Virus record (IMG/VR): IMGVR_UViG_3300025818_000238
Span: 1 to 21,047 of that record
Origin: a virus
Strand: one strand, 5' to 3'
Length of the DNA stretch: 21,047 nucleotides
The notes beneath the pieces were generated by a model, which did no database searches, had not been told where the DNA came from, and worked only from the letters and a program-made list of their open reading frames with translations. This document shows positions 1 to 5,181 of this stretch, one piece after another. Position numbers and translations under genes: made by a program. Position 1 is the first letter of the stretch. Every line of letters starts with the position of its first letter.

Positions 1-216
1 GTCATCAAGAACTACGTTCGCAAGGGAACCAAGGTTATGGTCATGGGTGATCTTGACATCCGGGAGTTTCAGAAGGATGGCAACAAGATGTACGCCACCG
101 AAGTCAGCATGACTTCCTTCAACAGTGAACTTCAGATCCTGACACCAAAGGGTGGTGGGGAAGTAGTTGAGCAAGCAGCAGCAGGAGAACCGCTGGATGA
201 TGAAGTCCCGTTCTGA
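1..216 (+). CDS. ssb: Single-stranded DNA-binding protein, C-terminal part
   Basis: Only the last 71 codons are in the window; the start lies to the left of base 1. The visible part has the end of an OB-fold (VIKNYVRKGTKVMVMGDLDI, then a KMYATEVSM strand) followed by a short disordered linker and the acidic tip EPLDDEVPF. That ending closely matches the DDDIPF tip by which bacterial SSBs recruit polymerases, helicases and nucleases. The protein would coat single-stranded DNA during phage replication or recombination and may recruit host proteins through the tip. The linker is much shorter than in host SSBs, as is common in phage versions. The next gene starts inside its 3' end (overlap 197-216), so the two are probably translationally coupled. 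The SSB identity is firm; whether it supports replication, recombination or both cannot be told here. Confidence 0.88.
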   Translation, partial: VIKNYVRKGTKVMVMGDLDIREFQKDGNKMYATEVSMTSFNSELQILTPKGGGEVVEQAAAGEPLDDEVPF

Positions 217-442
217 GATAGCGGAACTAATCTACCACGCAAGGTTGGACAAGCAGATGACCCAACAAAGGTTGTCTGACTTGTCCGGCATATCAAGGCT
301 GACCATTTGCAATATCGAACGAGGTCGCGTCGATTGCAGGTACAGTACGCTCGTTGCCCTGGCTAAGGTCCTTGGGCTTACAATCAAAGTGGAGAAGATC
401 AATGTCAATCTACCAGGAGATCACGGAATCAATCCTCAATAA
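197..442 (+). CDS. Small Xre-family helix-turn-helix regulator
   Basis: An 81-aa protein made almost entirely of one HTH_3/Cro-C1 domain. The core runs from about residue 7 to 67, with MTQQRLSDLSGISRLTICNI covering the helix-turn-helix, then ERGR and a STLVALAKVLGLTIKV helix-strand end. This is the form seen in HipB/HigA-type antitoxins and small phage repressors. The ATG at 197 is preferred because AGGAG lies at 183-187 with 9 nt spacing; a TTG at 167 in the same frame would add ten residues but lacks such a site. The gene overlaps ssb by 20 nt and the following ardC-like gene by 41 nt. It probably binds DNA as a dimer and may autoregulate this operon or switch early transcription. An antitoxin-like or anti-repressor pairing with the metallopeptidase next door is only inference. 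Confidence 0.82.
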   Translation: MMKSRSEIAELIYHARLDKQMTQQRLSDLSGISRLTICNIERGRVDCRYSTLVALAKVLGLTIKVEKINVNLPGDHGINPQ

Positions 443-1268
443 CATCGACTCGGCGGGGCAATGGTCCCCGCCTTGGCGGCGCGGGAACATGGGGCAGGCA
501 ATCAATGTCGTGTCCAAGCATCCCGCTACAGGAATCAATCGTATCCTGTTAATGGTATCCATGATAAACAAAGGGTACACATCTAACAAATGGGCTAGCT
601 TCAAGCAGTGGAACTCTATTGGTGCTAGGGTACGCAAGGGCGAGAAAGCAACCCGGACCATCTACTACAAACCGATAGAAGATCAGGATCTTAGGTCTGC
701 CAAGATCAATTATAGATTCATCATCAGGCACAACTACCTGTTCAATGTTGCCCAGGTCGATGGCTATAGCGAGGGATCGTCGGAGCCACCAAACAGCGCA
801 GACGAGACCGAGCGGGATATGGATCTCATGTCTTTCATATACAGCACGAAAGCCAAGATCCTTCATGGCGAGTTCAACCCATGCTACATCCCTAAGCATG
901 ACGAGATTCGTATGCCAGAAGTATCCAAATTCTACGATCTCAATGGGTATTACAGCACCCTGTTCCACGAACTGGTCCATTGGACTGGCGCAAAATTCAG
1001 GCTGGATAGGCAGCTCGGTCAGCGATTTGGTGACCACCAATATGCTGCCGAAGAACTCATTGCTGAAATGGGTGCGGCATTCCTGTCCTCTGAATGGAAT
1101 ATATATCAATCGACTAAGGACGAAAGCAATGCCTACCTTAAGCATTGGGTATCCATGATGACAGAAGATAGCCAGGCAATCGTCCGTGCTGCAAGCATGG
1201 CTGAGAAGGCTGTCACCTATCTCAAGGATCTTTACTCCGTCCATCAGATTGAACAGCAAGTAGCGTAA
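402..1268 (+). CDS. ardC: ArdC-like antirestriction protein with zincin metallopeptidase domain
   Basis: A 288-aa protein with the two-part ArdC/TraC1 architecture. Residues 1 to about 125 form the ssDNA-binding domain (SIYQEITESILNNI, WSPPWRRG, KWASFKQWNSIGARVRKGEK). Residues about 135-288 form the MPTase-like zincin with the family pattern YYSTLFHELVHWTGA. The zinc site is H189, E190 and H193, with a third ligand likely in EELIAEMGAAF (about 217-227). ArdC proteins bind single-stranded DNA and protect incoming DNA from type I, and sometimes type II, restriction; the role of the peptidase site is poorly understood. The ATG at 402 is chosen because GGAGA lies at 391-395; an upstream ATG at 354 lies far inside the preceding gene. 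It overlaps the HTH gene and is followed after 11 nt by the DnaA-like gene. The active-site residues look intact. The family is clear; the role in this phage is inferred. Confidence 0.87.
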   Translation: MSIYQEITESILNNIDSAGQWSPPWRRGNMGQAINVVSKHPATGINRILLMVSMINKGYTSNKWASFKQWNSIGARVRKGEKATRTIYYKPIEDQDLRSAKINYRFIIRHNYLFNVAQVDGYSEGSSEPPNSADETERDMDLMSFIYSTKAKILHGEFNPCYIPKHDEIRMPEVSKFYDLNGYYSTLFHELVHWTGAKFRLDRQLGQRFGDHQYAAEELIAEMGAAFLSSEWNIYQSTKDESNAYLKHWVSMMTEDSQAIVRAASMAEKAVTYLKDLYSVHQIEQQVA

Positions 1269-1279
1269 GGATAAGAATA

Positions 1280-2035
1280 ATGTACATGCTAGAGAATGGT
1301 AAGATTGATGTTGTTGCGTACATGCAGCATGTGAGGGACACGAAAGCCAGGATACATGGGAAGCCCAAGACGCAGCCAGTAGTCATGCTGCCCAAGAAGC
1401 CAGAAGAAATTAAGGATGAAGAGAAAGCAAAACCTTTTGAAGATGTTGAGGCTCTTCCAGAACTTTCGCCTGGAAAGATTACAAGCCTAGACATCTTGAA
1501 GGTAGTTGCTCATGTAACCGGCATCTCTATTCCAGAGATCAGATCTAGTCGGCGGCAAAAAGAGTTGGTCCGCGCCAGGTTCCTTGCCTGTATATTAATC
1601 AAGGAACTAACCACCCTAAGCTATCCTGCTGCTGGCCGTGCAATGGGTGGTAGGGATCATACATCTATTCTTAACGCTGTCATTACTGGCACAAAAAGAA
1701 TGAAGGAAGATCAGACCTTTATGGCTGACTACCTGCGAATCAAAGATATTCTTGTAGAACAGAAGGATGAAGTAGAGATGGAACTCGTGAACGAAGTGCT
1801 TGAGCAAAGGAAAAAGGTTCACGGTTCATACGATGACTATGCCAACATCAACGGCAGCATAATGAAGATTGTCAGGAACACAGAGAACTATGACAAGCTA
1901 GACAACAAGGAGCGGTCATCTCTGGACATGATCCTGTCTAAGGTAAGCCGTATCCTATCTGGAGATCCACACTTCCAGGATCATTGGGTTGATATTGCTG
2001 GATATGCAACGCTTGTTGTTAAAGAAAAAGACTAA
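1280..2035 (+). CDS. DnaA domain IV-like DNA-binding protein fused to a DUF6378-like domain
   Basis: A 251-aa protein with two recognisable parts. Residues about 65-159 align by eye with domain IV of the replication initiator DnaA: ITSLDILKVVAHVTGISIPE, a basic loop SSRRQKELVRAR, and the signature GGRDHTSIL at 123-131 (GGRDHTTVL in E. coli). These are the residues that read the DnaA box. The AAA+ ATPase and domains I-II are missing. After a charged linker, residues about 172-248 (HGSYDDYANINGSIMKIVRN, RSSLDMILSKVSRIL, GDPHFQDHWVDIAGYATLV) match the pattern of DUF6378, a small helical phage/prophage domain of unknown function. AAGGA at 1267-1271 supports the start. The gene is last in the ssb-HTH-ardC operon. 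It may bind DnaA boxes in the host or phage origin, either to occupy them or to seed phage replication; which of these is not shown. The domain calls are good, the function is inferred. Confidence 0.83.
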   Translation: MYMLENGKIDVVAYMQHVRDTKARIHGKPKTQPVVMLPKKPEEIKDEEKAKPFEDVEALPELSPGKITSLDILKVVAHVTGISIPEIRSSRRQKELVRARFLACILIKELTTLSYPAAGRAMGGRDHTSILNAVITGTKRMKEDQTFMADYLRIKDILVEQKDEVEMELVNEVLEQRKKVHGSYDDYANINGSIMKIVRNTENYDKLDNKERSSLDMILSKVSRILSGDPHFQDHWVDIAGYATLVVKEKD

Positions 2036-2391
2036 CGCTGTACTCTTCTTAGCCCGAATCGCCAGGTATGGTTAGCCATGAACTTGGCGGTTCGGTCTAC
2101 TGTTTCTTCTGATAGATCTGGCAATGCTATGTGCAGCAATTCATGCAGCAGAACTTCCTGCTGTAGCTTATGTCTAAGCCTGGAATCTATTTCTATCAGT
2201 GGCCTATCATAATAGGCCCAGCCCAGAACTCGATCCCTGCCCAGCTTGCGTTCAATTATTTTTATTTGCTGGCTTGTCGGCAGGTGGTCCGCTTCTGATG
2301 AATCCTGAACTGGTACTTCCTTCGAGGTATGAGCAGTAATCTTCGAGCCAGAGGATCGTCGCTGCCAGGTAGTACGCCGCTTGGTCGCCAT
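2032..2391 (-). CDS. Small HExxH metallopeptidase-like protein
   Basis: A 119-aa protein if it starts at the ATG at 2391. It has a basic, apparently disordered N-terminus (MATKRRTTWQRRS) and a compact C-terminal half. That half contains LGWAYYDRPLIEIDSRLR, then the zinc-binding motif in EVLLHELLHIALP (H83, E84, H87), then LSEETVDRTAKFMANHTW with a possible third acidic ligand. The order GW...ID..L followed by HExLH and a helix ending in TWRFG is found in small SprT-like or zincin proteins of phages. A GGAAG lies just upstream of 2391. A longer form from TTG at 2436 is open but less likely. It overlaps the 63-aa gene by 140 nt in another frame, and its stop overlaps the stop of the opposing DnaA-like gene. 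The substrate is unknown; proteolysis itself is inferred from the motif only. Confidence 0.72.
   Translation of the reverse strand: MATKRRTTWQRRSSGSKITAHTSKEVPVQDSSEADHLPTSQQIKIIERKLGRDRVLGWAYYDRPLIEIDSRLRHKLQQEVLLHELLHIALPDLSEETVDRTAKFMANHTWRFGLRRVQR
2054..2095 (+). terminator. Long hairpin, probable plus-strand terminator inside a convergent gene
   Basis: The arm CCGAATCGCCAGGT (2054-2067) pairs with ACTTGGCGGTTCGG (2082-2095): 14 bp, with two positions that are G-U wobbles only in plus-strand RNA. The interior continues as ATGG (2068-2071) with CCAT (2076-2079) around a TTAG loop, with a two-base bulge at 2080-2081. It starts 19 nt after the stop of the DnaA-like gene. A T-rich but imperfect tract (GTTTCTTCT, 2102-2110) follows. 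The wobbles become C-A mismatches in minus-strand RNA, so the fold favours plus-strand transcripts. The hairpin is clear; termination is inferred and the U-tract is weak. Confidence 0.55.
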
Positions 2392-2443
2392 GCTTTTCTT
2401 CCGCCTTCTTGACGAGATCACGCACTTCAGAATCAATCACCAT
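2252..2443 (-). CDS. Small protein of unknown function
   Basis: A 63-aa protein that I do not recognise. The first 40 residues look helical and mixed-charge (SEVRDLVKKAEEKHG, then AAYYLAATILWLEDYCSYLE); the last 20 are Gly, Pro, Ser and Asn rich and probably unstructured. The ATG at 2443 is preferred over the ATG at 2497: GGAGA sits 6-7 nt before it, and the start overlaps the phosphoesterase stop by only 11 nt, a coupled arrangement. The second half of this gene is read in another frame by the metallopeptidase-like gene (2252-2391), so one stretch of DNA serves two proteins unless the second gene starts later. The good ribosome-binding site argues that this is a real gene despite its size. 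Confidence 0.55.
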   Translation of the reverse strand: MVIDSEVRDLVKKAEEKHGDQAAYYLAATILWLEDYCSYLEGSTSSGFIRSGPPADKPANKNN

Positions 2444-3395
2444 ATCTGCTCTCCAGGTCTGCCATTGATGTGTATGAATGTCCGACAATGTGGCCATCTC
2501 TTATGCTCAAAGACCAGACGCCATACGCCCAGCCAGTCATGGACTTGCCAGCGTAATACTTGACTAGCCCCTGCGGCATGGCGGTTCCAAGGTTTAGTAT
2601 CTCAACTGATTTGGCTGGACCTATTTTAGGCACAGATACTTCCGCCTTGCGATGGCTATGACCAAACACAATTGAGAACACAGCATCGTTGGCAATCGTG
2701 TTGACCGTCTTGCCGCCGTACTCGCGGCCCATCAGATTGTGCGGTACATGGGTAAAGCCAACGCCATTGATGAATAGCCACTGGCCGTATGCGTATGACT
2801 TCCAACCGTAGTTCTTAAAGAGAACATCGCGCCGGTCGGCAAAGGATAGCCCCTTGCTTTCTGGCTGCTCATTGTCCCAGCGTTCGAGCCGCTCCTCGTG
2901 GTTGCCATAGGTAATATGGCAGGGCGGTCCGTCCTTCAGGATCTTGCGGAACTGGCTGAGAACTTCCTCGGCGCTATCCAGATCATCGACGAAGGCAGGC
3001 TTGTCGGCGTAGCCAATCGTGCCAGGCTTCTCGTGCTTCGACAGGCTGTTCCAGTCTGCGAAGTCTCCGATCTGTACAACCAGATCAGGGTTTGTATCTG
3101 CAATGTATCGAGCGATCCATTTGATTCGAGACTTGTCCTGACCGGGGCAGTCATGGAAATCGCCAATGGCGCAGATGGTAACAGTCTCTTTCTTGATCTT
3201 AAGGTTGACAGGTTCAAGCGGTAGCTTGGGCTGGTTCGGTTTGATCCGTATGCCTTGCACCATCAGCCGCTCCAGATGCTTGTTGATTGTGCCTTGAGAT
3301 ATACCCAATGCGGCGGCAGCAGAGCGTCGGCTACCATGTTTCTCGACGGCTTCCTTGATCTGCTTCTGCCGGGCAGTCGGCTTTGCGGTAGTCAT
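2433..3395 (-). CDS. Calcineurin-like metallophosphoesterase with N-terminal helix-turn-helix
   Basis: A 320-aa protein. Residues about 6-48 form a helix-turn-helix (ARQKQIKEAVEKHGSRRS, AAALGISQGTINKHLERL) like those of small terminases or FIS-type domains. After a Pro-rich linker comes a complete calcineurin-type phosphoesterase with its metal-binding motifs in order: GDFHD (78-82), GDFADW (110-115), GNHEE (164-168), FTH (about 214-216) and GHSH (245-248). Such enzymes hydrolyse phosphodiesters or phosphomonoesters using two metal ions, so the protein could be a DNA or RNA phosphodiesterase, phosphatase or cyclic-nucleotide hydrolase. The ATG at 3395 is chosen because it overlaps the o-spanin stop as TAATG; a GTG at 3407 would add four residues. 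It sits after the lysis genes and before the 63-aa gene. The enzyme class is firm, the substrate unknown. Confidence 0.85.
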   Translation of the reverse strand: MTTAKPTARQKQIKEAVEKHGSRRSAAAALGISQGTINKHLERLMVQGIRIKPNQPKLPLEPVNLKIKKETVTICAIGDFHDCPGQDKSRIKWIARYIADTNPDLVVQIGDFADWNSLSKHEKPGTIGYADKPAFVDDLDSAEEVLSQFRKILKDGPPCHITYGNHEERLERWDNEQPESKGLSFADRRDVLFKNYGWKSYAYGQWLFINGVGFTHVPHNLMGREYGGKTVNTIANDAVFSIVFGHSHRKAEVSVPKIGPAKSVEILNLGTAMPQGLVKYYAGKSMTGWAYGVWSLSIRDGHIVGHSYTSMADLESRYGD

Positions 3396-3613
3396 TACCG
3401 CTTGCACCAGCCAGTGCGCCTGGCATTGTTAACCTTAACCGCAACAATAGTCTGGTCGGTATCTTTCTTCGACCAGGCAATTGGTTGCCAGACCTGGCAG
3501 ACGGAAGTGTTAGTCGCGACGGTACCCGTCATCTTCGCGCACCCGGCTGGGATCGCGGCTGATAGAATCGCCAGCAGCAAGGGCGTCTTGGGTACGTCTG
3601 AGAATATCTTCAT
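3395..3613 (-). CDS. Rz1-like outer-membrane spanin (putative)
   Basis: A 72-aa protein nested at its 5' end in the i-spanin gene, in another frame. Residues 10-24 are hydrophobic and lead to Cys25 (LLLAILSAAIPAGC), a lipoprotein-like signal, although Pro at -3 is not a typical lipobox. The rest fits small phage o-spanins: VCQVWQPIAWSKKDTDQTI followed by VNNARRTGWC, with two Cys near the ends and the pattern PI..S..DT..T. Rz1-type lipoproteins sit in the outer membrane and pair with the inner-membrane Rz protein to fuse the membranes in the last step of lysis. GAGG about 9 nt upstream supports the ATG at 3613. Position (after lysozyme, overlapping Rz) is the strongest argument. Confidence is moderate because of the odd lipobox. 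Confidence 0.62.
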   Translation of the reverse strand: MKIFSDVPKTPLLLAILSAAIPAGCAKMTGTVATNTSVCQVWQPIAWSKKDTDQTIVAVKVNNARRTGWCKR

Positions 3614-3740
3614 TATTCTTGGCCTCAAGTTTTTGCCTAGCATCCCTTCGGCCCTTACCATAGATTGAGCCAATAGCCAATAGTATGCCAAGAGCAATAG
3701 ACACCCAGCGCATGACTGGACTTAGGATCCAGTTAATCAT
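3510..3740 (-). CDS. Rz-like inner-membrane spanin (putative)
   Basis: A 76-aa protein with a short cytoplasmic N-terminus, one membrane segment at about residues 10-28 (MRWVSIALGILLAIGSIYG), then a charged helical stretch (KGRRDARQKLEAKNNEDILR) and a polar tail ending DDGYRRD. This N-in, C-out layout and small size fit an i-spanin, which spans the periplasm with the Rz1-like partner to disrupt the outer membrane. It is much shorter than lambda Rz (153 aa), like other compact phage i-spanins. The start overlaps the lysozyme stop as ATGA (3737-3740), suggesting coupling. Its last 104 nt also encode the start of the Rz1-like protein in another frame, the classical Rz/Rz1 arrangement. The call rests mainly on topology and context. 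Confidence 0.65.
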   Translation of the reverse strand: MINWILSPVMRWVSIALGILLAIGSIYGKGRRDARQKLEAKNNEDILRRTQDALAAGDSISRDPSRVREDDGYRRD

Positions 3741-4462
3741 GCCGCCTCCTCGTCAAGCCGACGCTTGCGCCAGTACCAGATGCCGATGCAAGCAAGTGTG
3801 GCAATGATTGCCATGAATACGGCAGGCCTCCCCAGTGCCTCCACAGCCCCAGTGAGGGCGCTATTGGCATCTTGGATAACAGGGACCACCTCCCTAGCTG
3901 CGGCCACCACAGAGGCTCCGCCGGCCACCACGGCGGCATTGGCCTCCTTGCTCTTGGCAATAGACTTGCTAGCCACAGGCTGATCTGGCTGGACCCTACT
4001 GCCATCAGGCTCGATGCCTGACAGGCTACGCCACATCTCTACCTCTGCCCGGCGACGGCGAACTAGACCGGCAAGCTGACGACCACCTCCCCTAGTCCAC
4101 TTCATAAACTCAGCCGGAACGTCATCAAATCGCTTGGCATTGACACGCTTGAGCAGGGTTGATTTCTTGAGAGCGCCCAACCCACAGTTGTAGGAAAAAC
4201 TGACCAGCGCATCGAACTGGTTCTGGGTCAGATCCACCTTGACCAGGCTCTCGACGCCACGCTCAAAGCGACCCAGATCTGCCCGAAGGATAGCAGTTGC
4301 CTCGTCCTTGGTGATGGTCATCCTGGGTTCGACAGTCGGCTTGCCAGCCGCAGACGTGTGACCATATCCAATGGTCAAAATGCCAGCCGGACAGACATAG
4401 CTGGTCAACCGGAGGCCCTCGAATAGCTGGATCAGCCGTATTCCGTCATCGCTTATCTTCAT
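3737..4462 (-). CDS. GH24 (T4-type) lysozyme with C-terminal membrane anchor, endolysin
   Basis: A 241-aa endolysin that cuts the glycan strands of peptidoglycan. Residues 1-150 are a GH24 lysozyme: FEGLRLTSYVCPAGILTIGY with Glu15 as the catalytic acid, Cys24 where T4 lysozyme has Asp20, and Thr30, then GYGHT and the core ALVSFSYNCGLGALKKSTLL. Cys in the second position (E-C-T) is seen in many phage lysozymes. Residues about 151-210 form a Pro, Ser and Ala-rich linker, followed by a membrane segment at about 213-230 (PAVFMAIIATLACIGIWYW) and a charged end RKRRLDEEAA. There is no N-terminal signal-anchor, so export is not of the usual SAR type. AAAGGTGG seven nt upstream supports the ATG at 4462. 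It overlaps the holin gene by 17 nt and the i-spanin by 4 nt. Confidence 0.9.
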   Translation of the reverse strand: MKISDDGIRLIQLFEGLRLTSYVCPAGILTIGYGHTSAAGKPTVEPRMTITKDEATAILRADLGRFERGVESLVKVDLTQNQFDALVSFSYNCGLGALKKSTLLKRVNAKRFDDVPAEFMKWTRGGGRQLAGLVRRRRAEVEMWRSLSGIEPDGSRVQPDQPVASKSIAKSKEANAAVVAGGASVVAAAREVVPVIQDANSALTGAVEALGRPAVFMAIIATLACIGIWYWRKRRLDEEAA

Positions 4463-4622
4463 AGCCCAGCCACCTTTGCACGGTCTTGGTTTCGTATATG
4501 CGCAACGCTGTCCATACAATCGTAAACACAGCAGCGATACTAGGCAGTAAGTTCACGAGCGTCCCCGTCACAACAAAAAGAGACGCTGCATCTCCAGCCA
4601 ATTTTCCAGCTTCATCTTTCAT
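4446..4622 (-). CDS. Putative holin
   Basis: A 58-aa protein with a polar N-terminus (MKDEAGKLAGDAAS), a hydrophobic stretch at about residues 15-40 (LFVVTGTLVNLLPSIAAV, then FTIVWTALRI) and a charged end ETKTVQRWLGYEDKR. Small phage proteins with this layout and an RIYE.KTVQ-like ending are often found just before a lysozyme and are annotated as holins. It would make lesions in the inner membrane and time lysis. An ATG at 4628 in frame would add two residues; 4622 is preferred because AAAG lies 6 nt before it. The stop overlaps the lysozyme start by 17 nt. The hydrophobic span could form one long or two short membrane segments, so the holin class is uncertain. The call rests on topology and on being first in the lysis cassette. 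Confidence 0.7.
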   Translation of the reverse strand: MKDEAGKLAGDAASLFVVTGTLVNLLPSIAAVFTIVWTALRIYETKTVQRWLGYEDKR

Positions 4623-4641
4623 GGTCATCTTTCAGCTAGAG

Positions 4642-5163
4642 TTAAGGGGCGTCTGGCCACGTCACGTCCCACGGGAAGTTTGGCTGTTCTGTAATATCGC
4701 GAAGCGCCTGCCGGTAGTCTATCCATACCTGGGGAAGCTGGATGCCAAGTCCGTCGCTGCTAGCATCTACTGCCTTGAGCGTCACCCAATCGCAGTCAGC
4801 CAGTTTCTTGTCGCGTTCTGCGCGGATAGATTTGGCCTGCTCCTCATCCCTGTTGGCTTTGTATGCAGCTTCCTGCTGCGCTGCCGTCAAGACTGTGCCG
4901 TCCTCGTGAGTCACGTCAGTAAAGATGGGTCCAAGTACATACTTGGTGTACCATTTGCCGCTAATTTCCTCGATGCCCTGCTGCACCGAATACTGATAGC
5001 GGTCGCCACCAGTAGCCTGCGGCCCCTCAAAGATTGGATCGATGCCAAGGTCATTGCAAATCGTTTCGTCCCAAACTCGCGGAAGCGAAGTGTTTGCGTG
5101 CATCTGCCGGACAGCACCTTGACTCTTGATCTCTCCGGTTGATCTGATGCGATAGTCACCCAT
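4642..5163 (-). CDS. Tail-fibre assembly chaperone-like protein (Phage_tail_APC type)
   Basis: A 173-aa protein. The C-terminal 65 residues follow the Phage_tail_APC/tail assembly chaperone pattern: SIRAERDKKLADCDWVTLKA, then VWIDYRQALRDITEQPNFPW and DVTWPDAP at the very end. This RxxRDxxL..CDW..YRQALRD...FPW..TWP signature is common in proteins encoded next to tail fibres. The N-terminal 100 residues (YRIRSTGEIKSQGAVRQM, LGIDPIFEG) are shared by phage proteins of the same context. It probably helps fold or trimerise the preceding fibre and may not be in the virion. AAGGAG at 5171-5176 is 8 nt before the ATG at 5163; an in-frame ATG at 5169 would be too close to that site. The Shine-Dalgarno lies in a small hairpin listed separately. 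Confidence 0.82.
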   Translation of the reverse strand: MGDYRIRSTGEIKSQGAVRQMHANTSLPRVWDETICNDLGIDPIFEGPQATGGDRYQYSVQQGIEEISGKWYTKYVLGPIFTDVTHEDGTVLTAAQQEAAYKANRDEEQAKSIRAERDKKLADCDWVTLKAVDASSDGLGIQLPQVWIDYRQALRDITEQPNFPWDVTWPDAP

Positions 5164-5165
5164 TT

Positions 5166-5181
5166 GCATAACTCCTTATGC
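5166..5181 (-). promoter_or_regulatory. Hairpin presenting the ribosome-binding site of the fibre chaperone
   Basis: On the minus strand GCATAA (5181-5176) and TTATGC (5171-5166) form a 6-bp inverted repeat with GGAG in the loop. GGAG is the Shine-Dalgarno of the chaperone gene, and the TAA in the first arm is the stop codon of the upstream fibre gene (5176-5178). A ribosome finishing the fibre would open the stem and free the site. The repeat is plain in the sequence; its use as a coupling device is inferred. Confidence 0.4.

Noticed and set aside
549-1259. A 236-codon open frame on the minus strand opposite the ardC-like gene
   Set aside because: It is fully antisense to a gene with clear family motifs and a good ribosome-binding site; its product has no recognisable pattern.
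4486-5142. A 218-codon plus-strand open frame across the holin and fibre chaperone genes
   Set aside because: It runs antisense to two supported genes and its translation resembles no family; it is a by-product of their codon usage.
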